DNA from: Thermodesulfovibrio sp.
GTDB taxonomy: Bacteria; Nitrospirota; Thermodesulfovibrionia; Thermodesulfovibrionales; JdFR-85
Direction: 5' to 3'
Length of the DNA stretch: 15,055 bases
Assembly: GCA_027050975.1 (NCBI GenBank)
Contig: JALUAR010000131.1
Coordinates: 1-15,055 of the forward strand
Shown: positions 7,338 through 13,982 of the stretch, piece by piece
How the letters are laid out: every line of letters starts with the position of its first letter
Position numbering within the stretch: the stretch's first letter is position 1
The notes under the pieces: generated by a model
Database searches by the model: none
The model's input: only the letters and a program-made list of their open reading frames with translations
What the model was told of the DNA's origin: nothing
Translations under genes and position numbers: made by a program

Positions 7338-7823
7338 ATGTCAGAACTTGTAATGTATGAAGAGGAGTTCAGGCGTATAGATGAGGAGCTGAAGCGGCTG
7401 TATCAACTGGCTAATGCGAAACTGGTCTTCCTGGTTGATAAGAACGGTCAGTTAATCTCCTCAGCTGGTGATACACACGACATAGACACCACGGCCCTTG
7501 CCTCTCTTACAGCAGGTAATATAGCTGCTACAGGGGGAATTGCAAAACTTCTGGGACAAAAGGAATTCTCCATTCTCTTTCATGAGGGTGAGAGAGACAA
7601 TATACATATATCTCTTGTTGCCAACAAGGTGATTCTTGTTGTTGTTTTTGACCAGCGTACATCATTGGGCCTGGTGAGATTGAGAGTCAAAAAGTCCACC
7701 CAGGCCCTTGAAAGAATATTTGAAGATCTTGAGAAAAAATCTGATACAGAAGTTAGAGAGAAAACATCAACCTCTCCATTTGCCGAGATAACGGATGAGG
7801 ATATTGACAGACTCTTTGGTTAG
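7338..7823 (+). CDS. mglB: Roadblock/LC7 protein MglB, regulator of MglA
   Basis: MglB dimers act on the Ras-like GTPase MglA to set its nucleotide state and so control cell polarity in motile bacteria such as Myxococcus. The 161-aa product has a Roadblock/LC7 fold (about residues 10-125: AKLVFLVDKNGQLISSAG strand pair, then the TTALASLTAGNIAAT helix) and a short acidic C-terminal helix (EITDEDIDRLFG) of the sort that contacts MglA. Length equals the usual about 160 aa. GAGAGG at 7326-7331 is placed 6 nt before the ATG. mglA starts 9 nt after its stop, so the two form a unit. Confidence 0.92.
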   Translation: MSELVMYEEEFRRIDEELKRLYQLANAKLVFLVDKNGQLISSAGDTHDIDTTALASLTAGNIAATGGIAKLLGQKEFSILFHEGERDNIHISLVANKVILVVVFDQRTSLGLVRLRVKKSTQALERIFEDLEKKSDTEVREKTSTSPFAEITDEDIDRLFG

Positions 7824-7832
7824 GGTTTTCAG

Positions 7833-8420
7833 GTGTCATTTATAAACTATTCTACAAGAGAGATAAACTGTAAGATCGTATACTATGGCCCCGGTCTCTG
7901 TGGTAAGACCACAAATCTCCAGTTTATTTATAAAAAGACAGCTCCGGAGCAGAAAGGAAAGCTGATCTCTCTTGCAACAGAGACCGAGAGGACCCTGTTT
8001 TTTGACTTTCTCCCTCTTGCCCTCGGTGATATTAAAGGATTCAGAGTGAGATTTCATCTCTACACGGTTCCAGGTCAGGTCTTTTATGCTGCCAGCAGAA
8101 AGCTAATTCTGAAGGGTGTGGATGGGGTTGTTTTTGTTGCTGACTCCCAGATTGAGAGGATGGATGCCAACATAGAGAGTCTTGAAGACCTGAAGATCAA
8201 TCTTGCAGAATATGGTTTTGAACTGGACCGTCTTCCCTTCACTATTCAGTACAACAAACGCGACCTCCCAAATGTAGTGCCTGTTGAAGAGATGAACAGG
8301 ATTCTGAATCCTGACAATGTTCCCTGGTATGAGGCTGTAGCAACAGTGGGGAAGGGGGTATTTGAGACACTGAAGGATGTTGGCAAGCAGGTCCTTAAGG
8401 AACTGAAAAAGAATTATTAA
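7833..8420 (+). CDS. mglA: Ras-like GTPase MglA
   Basis: MglA is a small cytoplasmic GTPase that switches the leading pole of the cell and recruits motility machinery in its GTP form. The 195-aa product has the P-loop GPGLCGKT (19-26), the MglA-type G3 motif TVPGQ (78-82) in place of the Ras DxxG, and the NKRD guanine-specificity motif (141-144). The start is GTG at 7833; the resulting N-terminus MSFINYSTREINCKIVYYG matches characterised MglA proteins from the first residue. The ribosome site is weak, consistent with coupling to mglB just upstream. Its stop codon overlaps that of the convergent radical SAM gene. Confidence 0.96.
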   Translation: MSFINYSTREINCKIVYYGPGLCGKTTNLQFIYKKTAPEQKGKLISLATETERTLFFDFLPLALGDIKGFRVRFHLYTVPGQVFYAASRKLILKGVDGVVFVADSQIERMDANIESLEDLKINLAEYGFELDRLPFTIQYNKRDLPNVVPVEEMNRILNPDNVPWYEAVATVGKGVFETLKDVGKQVLKELKKNY

Positions 8421-9556
8421 TCCTCAAAGGCAAAGCATTTGTACAGGTCCTTACCTTTCGGGTCTCCCAGAAGTTCGGCCCTGTAACGACAACCACCCCT
8501 GCAAATCTCCAGGTATCTACAGTCACAGCTTAAATCACTCAGCTTTACAGGTTGTATCCTTTCCCAGCACTCCTGAAGTCCGTCATCAATGCTTCCTACC
8601 GGTGTCTCAGCATAGAAGGCACACTTTGCTACCGTGCCATCGGCCAGAACCGAGACAAGATGGATTCCGCATCCGAACCCTTCTCTGCCTCCGTGGAATC
8701 CTCCACCGTAACCGTACCGTAAGTATCGTCCTGCCTGCTTGGGGCTGAGTGAGAGTTCAGGATTTTCCTTGAGCCTGCCGTAAGAGCAGGGGACATCCAC
8801 AGTCCACTCCTTCACACCAAGCTCTCTGAAGAGTGCATCCATTTCATCGAATTCATCAAGATTTTCAGGATGCACCATTGTGGAGACAGATACATCATAC
8901 CCATGCTGAATCGTCCTTTTAAGGGCATCTACGGTTTTCTGAAAGGTTCCCCTGCCTCTCAGGGCCTCATGCCCTTTTTGGAGCCCATCGATGCTGATCT
9001 GAATCTCCTCGACATTAAGGTTGGAAAGCCTCTTTTCAGTAAGGAGCAAGCCGTTGGTCAAAAGGATTTTCCGTAGAGGGTAGTCTTTAAGGAAATCGTT
9101 TAATCCCTCGAACTCACTATGCAGAAGCGGCTCGCCTCCAGATATGAGAAGCCTGAGACCCTGTATTGCCTCAAACTCCTGGAGCACCTTTTTTATCTTT
9201 TCAAGAGGGAGTTCCTGCTGTTCTGTCTCTCCTATATAGCAGTGACGGCAGCGGAGATTGCACCGGTCTGTTATTAAAAGCTCTAAATACCTGAGAGAGG
9301 GGGTGGGGGATTGTCTGATTGTATGAGGCAGGGGCTTTTGCGGAGAATCGAAGAGGATTCCCTCGGATAGACAATATTCTATGAACTCTTTGTCCTCGGT
9401 AAAACAGCCTTCCTGTTGATAACATTTCAGAAAGAACTCGAATGCCTCTGTGTTGAGTTCATACAACTCATCATTCTTTACATTGTAAAGGGAGGGTTCT
9501 TCGAGATGTCTGAGGATTACCTGTGAGGAGAGGTAGTATCTCTTAGTCGGCGTAAT
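8417..9556 (-). CDS. Radical SAM/SPASM protein, unknown substrate; probable ATT start
   Basis: The radical SAM cluster motif is CNLRCRHC (C99, C103, C106 of the 379-aa product), followed by SGGEPLL. The C-terminus is a SPASM domain: a C-x15-C pair containing DGTVAKC, then CDCRYLEICRGGC and a final YKC. Such proteins modify peptides or proteins, often forming thioether or C-C bonds, or mature enzymes; no precursor peptide gene is seen nearby. The first conventional start (TTG at 9466) would cut into a conserved-looking N-terminal segment, since the frame continues upstream as RYYLSSQVILRHLEEPSLYN. No ATG, GTG or TTG exists there, but ATT at 9554-9556 sits 6 nt after a perfect AGGAGG. It would overlap gpsA by 14 nt. 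Function confidence is limited to the superfamily. Confidence 0.85.
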   Translation of the reverse strand: MTPTKRYYLSSQVILRHLEEPSLYNVKNDELYELNTEAFEFFLKCYQQEGCFTEDKEFIEYCLSEGILFDSPQKPLPHTIRQSPTPSLRYLELLITDRCNLRCRHCYIGETEQQELPLEKIKKVLQEFEAIQGLRLLISGGEPLLHSEFEGLNDFLKDYPLRKILLTNGLLLTEKRLSNLNVEEIQISIDGLQKGHEALRGRGTFQKTVDALKRTIQHGYDVSVSTMVHPENLDEFDEMDALFRELGVKEWTVDVPCSYGRLKENPELSLSPKQAGRYLRYGYGGGFHGGREGFGCGIHLVSVLADGTVAKCAFYAETPVGSIDDGLQECWERIQPVKLSDLSCDCRYLEICRGGCRYRAELLGDPKGKDLYKCFAFED

Positions 9557-10544
9557 AAAACTCCTCCTTCAAAGCCCTTGTCATCAGTTCCTTTACAGCA
9601 TCGTAAGGTGATTTTCCGTGGTGAAGCACCAGATAAACCTGCTCCACAATAGGCATTTCCACGTCATACTTCTTCGACAGTTCGTATGCGGACACAGAGG
9701 TCTCCACGCCTTCTGCCACGGCATGCATATGTGAAAGAATCTCATCAAGCCTTTTCCCCTGACCAAGCTGTACTCCTACTGTATAGTTTCTTGAGAGAGC
9801 CCCTGTGCAGGTAAGTACAAGATCTCCGATACCGCTCAGGCCAGCAAAGGTCTTCTCTTCCGCTCCCATTCTGACACCAAGGCGTGTTATCTCTGCCAGT
9901 CCGCGGGTTATCAGGGCTGCCCGTGCATTAAGTCCCAGCCCCAGGCCATCGGACACACCTGATGCAATAGCAATTACATTCTTCAGGGCTCCACCGAGTT
10001 CCACTCCCAGTATGTCATGATGAGTGTAGACACGGAAATAATCGGTGTTGAATATCTCCTGCAGAAGAAGGCCGGTGGACCTGTCTTTAACTGCAAGAGT
10101 AACCGCTGTTGGAAGTCTTTTGATCACCTCTTTTGCAAAGCTCGGACCCGAAAGAACAGCTACCCTGTGGTCAGTCAACTCGGAAAGAATGGATGATACG
10201 GTCTTCAATGTGCCCTTCTCTATGCCCTTGGAGGCGCTTATGATAATGGAATCCTTTTCCAGATACCTTGCTGCCTCCTTGAAAACACCCCTTACATACT
10301 GTGTGGGAACCACGCACAGGACATAGCGAGCCCTGAACAGTGCCTCTTCAAGAGAGGCTGTTACCTTTATGTTGTCCGGCAGGGTGGCCTCGGGTAGATA
10401 AAGGGAGTTAACCCTTGTGGACTCTACTTCGGCTGCAAGAGATTCTTCATGAAGCCATAGAGAGATATCAAACCCTTTCTCTGCAAGGAGTATGCTCAGG
10501 GCTGTGCCCCAGCTTCCTCCACCTATGACAGCTATATAGCTCAT
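9543..10544 (-). CDS. gpsA: NAD(P)-dependent glycerol-3-phosphate dehydrogenase
   Basis: GpsA reduces dihydroxyacetone phosphate to sn-glycerol-3-phosphate for membrane phospholipid synthesis. The 333-aa product has the Rossmann motif GGGSWGTA (8-15), SASKGIEKGT (103-112), LSGPSFAKEV (131-140) and the catalytic lysine in GGALKNVIAIASG (K188), followed by the substrate-binding NARAALITRG block. Length is normal. The ATG at 10544 has no strong ribosome site, but a perfect GGATTG-T-CAATCC dyad lies 10 nt upstream. Its last codons carry the ribosome site of the downstream radical SAM gene, so the two are coupled. Confidence 0.96.
   Translation of the reverse strand: MSYIAVIGGGSWGTALSILLAEKGFDISLWLHEESLAAEVESTRVNSLYLPEATLPDNIKVTASLEEALFRARYVLCVVPTQYVRGVFKEAARYLEKDSIIISASKGIEKGTLKTVSSILSELTDHRVAVLSGPSFAKEVIKRLPTAVTLAVKDRSTGLLLQEIFNTDYFRVYTHHDILGVELGGALKNVIAIASGVSDGLGLGLNARAALITRGLAEITRLGVRMGAEEKTFAGLSGIGDLVLTCTGALSRNYTVGVQLGQGKRLDEILSHMHAVAEGVETSVSAYELSKKYDVEMPIVEQVYLVLHHGKSPYDAVKELMTRALKEEFYYAD
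9561..9570 (-). promoter_or_regulatory. Strong Shine-Dalgarno inside gpsA deciding the radical SAM start
   Basis: On the - strand GAAGGAGGAG covers 9570-9561 within the last codons of gpsA (KEEF). The core AGGAGG ends 6 nt before ATT (9556-9554) and 9 nt before ACG (9553-9551), both in frame with the radical SAM protein. The site is far from the TTG at 9466 (about 95 nt), so it does not serve that start. Confidence 0.7.
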
Positions 10545-10553
10545 TGTCAGGTT

Positions 10554-10566
10554 GGATTGTCAATCC
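10554..10566. promoter_or_regulatory. 13-bp palindrome just upstream of gpsA
   Basis: GGATTG-T-CAATCC is a perfect 6-bp dyad with a one-base centre, 10 nt before the gpsA ATG. It may be an operator half-site pair or chance; a one-base centre cannot form an RNA hairpin without losing inner pairs. Confidence 0.3.
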
Positions 10567-10653
10567 TTACCGAGTTTGAAACCTATATAATTTAGCCTAT
10601 TTCTGATAAATTTTTCTATCTCTTATATATACAAATCCAGAGATAAGAATCTA

Positions 10654-10791
10654 AAGGGATGGTATAATGGAGTCCTTCACATCATTCTTGGCGGACGTCC
10701 ATGTCCGCCTCCGAGGGAATTTTGCAATTCACCATCCACGGTGAATTTTTGCAAAATTCCAATCCGTTCAGACTCCATCATACCATCCCTT
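10654..10791. repeat. 138-nt three-way-junction palindrome flanked by CTA; MITE-like or structured RNA
   Basis: The ends 10654-10674 and 10771-10791 are inverted repeats matching at 20 of 21 positions (outer end AAGGGATGGTAT). Inside are two further hairpins: GGCGGAC/GTCCGCC (10690-10696 with 10703-10709) and a nested one with GGAATTTTGCA/TGCAAAATTCC (10716-10726 with 10750-10760) enclosing ATTCACC/GGTGAAT (10727-10733 with 10740-10746). CTA occurs immediately outside both ends (10651-10653 and 10792-10794), consistent with a 3-bp target duplication. There is no coding frame. It lies in the 282-bp spacer between glnS and gpsA; the rest of that spacer is AT-rich sequence without a confident promoter. 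As RNA it could also act as a terminator for the ribD-gltX-glnS group. Confidence 0.75.
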
Positions 10792-10826
10792 CTATCGATT
10801 GTTCATTATCGTTGGATTCCGGTTTC

Positions 10827-12515
10827 TTATTTTTGCAGCTTCTTCTCAATCTTTGCCCATGTATCCTTTAAAGAAACTGTGCGGTTGAAGACGAGATGAC
10901 CATCCTTTGTGTCTGGATCAACACAGAAGTATCCGAGCCTGAGGAACTGATAACGATCTCCTACAGAGGCGTTCTTTAAGGAGGGTTCAACACGACAGTC
11001 GGTGAGTATCTGGAGGGAGTCGGGGTTTATGCAATCCGTAAAGTCAGGACACTCCTTTTTGTCGTCGGGATTGGGTTTTAAGAACAGTCGGTCATAAAGT
11101 CGCACCTCTGCCTTCAGTGCATGTGGTGCTGATACCCAGTGAAGCGTTGCCTTGACCCTTTTGGTCTGGGTGGAACCGCTCTTTGATTCGGGGTCATAAG
11201 TACAGTGAAGCTCCAGGATCTTTCCTGTCTTTTCGTCCTTAATTACGCGTTCACATTTAATGATATATGCATGTTTGAGCCTTACCTCACGGCCCGGTGC
11301 AAGGCGGTAGTATTTCTTAGGAGGATCCTCCCTGAAATCATCCTCTTCAATGTAGATCTCTCTTGAGAAGGGAATCATTCTGGTGCCCATTGAGGGATCT
11401 TCTGGATTGTTAATAGCCTCAAGCTCTTCCACCTTTCCTTCCGGATAGTTGGTGATTACCACCTTTATGGGACGGAGCACTGCCATTACACGGGGTGCAC
11501 GCCTGTTCAGGTCTTCCCTTACGCAGTGCTCAAGAAGGGATATGTCAACAATGCTGTTACTCTTTGCCACTCCAATACGGTCACAGAAGGTTCTGATTGC
11601 CTCAGGTGTGTAGCCTCGGCGTCTGAGGCCAGCTATTGTTGGCATCCTTGGGTCATCCCAGCCATTTACATAACCTTCATCAACAAGTCTTGTCAGTTTT
11701 CTTTTGCTGAGTACTGTATAACTAAGATTAAGCCGTGCAAACTCGATCTGCTGGGGATGGTAAACACCTAATTCATCAAGAAACCAGTCATACAGGGGGC
11801 GATGGTCCTCAAATTCAAGGGTGCAAATGGAGTGTGTTATTCTCTCTATTGAGTCAGAAAGGGGATGGGCAAAATCATAAGTGGGATAAATGCACCATTT
11901 TGTTCCTGTTCTGTGGTGAGGTGCCTTTATGATCCTGTACATTACAGGATCACGCATATTCAGGTTTCCTGAGGCCATATCAATCTTTGCCCGTAGGACC
12001 TTCTCTCCCTCCTGGAACTCTCCCTTTCTCATGCGTTCAAAGAGTTCAAGATTTTCCTCCACAGAGCGATTACGATAGGGGCTCTCCTTGCCTGGCTCCG
12101 TAAGGGTTCCGCGATACTTCCGGATCTCCTCCGGACTCAGGTCATCAACATATGCCTTGCCCTTCTTTATTAGCTGTACAGCATACTCATAGAGTTGCTC
12201 GAAGTAGTCCGATGCATAGAAGAGACGGTCTTCCCAGTCGAAACCGAGCCAGCGTACATCCTCTATTATGGACTCCACATACTCCGCCTCTTCCTTCATG
12301 GGGTTTGTATCGTCAAACCTGAGGTTACAGAGCCCGCCATATTTTTCTGCAAGGCCGAAGTTGAGGCATATGGATTTTGCATGGCCAATATGAAGATATC
12401 CATTAGGTTCAGGGGGGAAACGGGTATGGACACGGCCTCCGTATTTACCTGTTTTCAGGTCTTCCTCTATGATCTTTTCTATGAAGTTTAGCCTCTGTGA
12501 TTTTTCTTCAGACAT
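10827..12515 (-). CDS. glnS: Glutaminyl-tRNA synthetase
   Basis: GlnRS charges tRNA-Gln directly with glutamine. The 562-aa product has the class I motif HIGH (42-45, in GYLHIGHAKS), the catalytic LSKRKL loop (269-274) and the two-part beta-barrel anticodon-binding domain that distinguishes GlnRS from bacterial GluRS. I chose the ATG at 12515 because AAGGAG lies 5 nt upstream; a longer GTG start at 12536 would add seven residues but would overlap gltX and has no ribosome site of its own. It follows gltX by 10 nt on the same strand. Direct GlnRS is patchily distributed in bacteria, many of which instead use the GatCAB amidotransferase. Confidence 0.95.
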   Translation of the reverse strand: MSEEKSQRLNFIEKIIEEDLKTGKYGGRVHTRFPPEPNGYLHIGHAKSICLNFGLAEKYGGLCNLRFDDTNPMKEEAEYVESIIEDVRWLGFDWEDRLFYASDYFEQLYEYAVQLIKKGKAYVDDLSPEEIRKYRGTLTEPGKESPYRNRSVEENLELFERMRKGEFQEGEKVLRAKIDMASGNLNMRDPVMYRIIKAPHHRTGTKWCIYPTYDFAHPLSDSIERITHSICTLEFEDHRPLYDWFLDELGVYHPQQIEFARLNLSYTVLSKRKLTRLVDEGYVNGWDDPRMPTIAGLRRRGYTPEAIRTFCDRIGVAKSNSIVDISLLEHCVREDLNRRAPRVMAVLRPIKVVITNYPEGKVEELEAINNPEDPSMGTRMIPFSREIYIEEDDFREDPPKKYYRLAPGREVRLKHAYIIKCERVIKDEKTGKILELHCTYDPESKSGSTQTKRVKATLHWVSAPHALKAEVRLYDRLFLKPNPDDKKECPDFTDCINPDSLQILTDCRVEPSLKNASVGDRYQFLRLGYFCVDPDTKDGHLVFNRTVSLKDTWAKIEKKLQK

Positions 12516-12525
12516 TGTTTCTCCT

Positions 12526-13947
12526 TCACTCATCACCCTTAATCATCCCAATTGCCCTGTCAAGCCTTCTGAGGGTCTTCGCCCTTCCTATTATTTCTAT
12601 CACTTCAAATATCCCGGGACTCTTTGTTCCTCCCGTGAGGGCAACCCTTACGGGCTGGGCTATATGCTTCAGTTTTGTCTCATGCTTTTCCATTACCTCT
12701 TTAAAGAGCCTCTCCAGAGCTTCCTCAGTAAAGTCAGCGAGTGCGGCAATACCGTCTCTTATATCCTTCAGATAGGGAAGTGTTTTCTCGTTCAGGAACT
12801 TTTCCTTTGCCATTTCATCGTACTGGACATCCTCTTCAATATAGTATCTCATTGATTGGGCAAGTTCTACGAGGGTCTTTGCGCGTTCCTTCTGGGAATC
12901 AACAGCCTTTTTAAGCCACTCTCTATCAAGGGACTCATCCTCAGAAATAATGCCTTCCTTAACAAGAAAGGGCCGAACCAGATCGACAAGCCTTTCCGTG
13001 GGTGTGTTTTTCAGATACTGCCCATTAAGCCAGAGGAGCTTGTCAGGGTTAAAGGCTGCCGCAGCCTTGCCCACATTATCAAGGGTGAACTTCTCAATCA
13101 GTTCCTCTTTGGTAAATATCTCCTGATCACCATAAGACCAGCCAAGCCTGACAAGATAGTTGACAAGGGCCTCGGGCAGATATCCCATCTCACGGTATGC
13201 CTGCACACTGGTTGCGCCGTGGCGTTTGCTAAGCCGTGTCTTGTCAGAACCCAGAATCATGGGCAGGTGGGCAAACTGGGGAACCTCAAAGTTAAAAGCC
13301 TTATAGATATGTATCTGCTTAGGCGTATTGTTCAGATGATCGTCACCCCTGATCACATGAGTGATTCCCATCTCCACATCATCCACTACTACTACGAAGT
13401 TATACGTGGGGGTGCCATCGGAACGGAGAATGATGAAGTCATCAAGTTGCTCGTTCTCATAAACAACCTTTCCTCTGATAAGGTCGTCAACTACGGTCTG
13501 GCCCATCTGGGGCATCTTAAAGCGGACTACAGGTTTTCTGTCAGGAGGTGGGGTCTTAAGGTCACGGCATCTTCCGTCGTATTTCAGGGTTCCCTTGCCT
13601 TCTTTAAGTGCAGCCTGACGTCTTTGCTCAAGCTCCTCAGGAGTACAATAGCAGTAATATGCCTTGCCTTCATCAAGAAGCCTCTGGACATAGGAACGGT
13701 AGATATCCATCCTCTCGGTCTGGCGATAAGGGCCTTCATCCCAGTCGAGGCCGAGCCACTTCATGCCATCTATGATGGCATCTATGTATTCTTCAGTGGA
13801 TCGGCTTCTGTCAGTATCTTCTATCCTGAGAATAAAAACACCATTGTTATGTCTGGCAAAGAGCCAGTTAAACAGTGCTGTCCTTGCTCCTCCGATGTGG
13901 AGATACCCCGTAGGGCTTGGTGCAAACCTGACTCTGACAGTGCTCAC
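12526..13947 (-). CDS. gltX: Glutamyl-tRNA synthetase
   Basis: GluRS charges tRNA-Glu. The 473-aa product has the HIGH-equivalent HIGG (17-20), a likely zinc site C99-x-C101 with C127 in the connective region, the KMSKS-equivalent LSKR (239-242) followed by HGA, and an all-helical C-terminal anticodon domain, as in ordinary bacterial GluRS. The start is GTG at 13947, supported by AAGGAG 7 nt upstream and by a family-typical N-terminus (VRVRFAPSPTGYLHIGG). It lies 35 nt after ribD and 10 nt before glnS. With glnS next door, a discriminating GluRS specific for tRNA-Glu is expected; this is inference. Confidence 0.96.
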   Translation of the reverse strand: MSTVRVRFAPSPTGYLHIGGARTALFNWLFARHNNGVFILRIEDTDRSRSTEEYIDAIIDGMKWLGLDWDEGPYRQTERMDIYRSYVQRLLDEGKAYYCYCTPEELEQRRQAALKEGKGTLKYDGRCRDLKTPPPDRKPVVRFKMPQMGQTVVDDLIRGKVVYENEQLDDFIILRSDGTPTYNFVVVVDDVEMGITHVIRGDDHLNNTPKQIHIYKAFNFEVPQFAHLPMILGSDKTRLSKRHGATSVQAYREMGYLPEALVNYLVRLGWSYGDQEIFTKEELIEKFTLDNVGKAAAAFNPDKLLWLNGQYLKNTPTERLVDLVRPFLVKEGIISEDESLDREWLKKAVDSQKERAKTLVELAQSMRYYIEEDVQYDEMAKEKFLNEKTLPYLKDIRDGIAALADFTEEALERLFKEVMEKHETKLKHIAQPVRVALTGGTKSPGIFEVIEIIGRAKTLRRLDRAIGMIKGDE

Positions 13948-13982
13948 TGAACCACTCCTTTCATCTGTATTATGCGCTAATT

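Noticed and set aside
10600..10650. AT-rich TATATATA tract as a gpsA promoter
   Set aside because: Several -10-like hexamers are possible, but I could not find one with a convincing -35 at normal spacing on the - strand.
12856..13950. Long 364-aa open frame on the + strand
   Set aside because: It is antisense to gltX, has no ribosome site or recognisable motif, and the - strand frame is an unmistakable GluRS.
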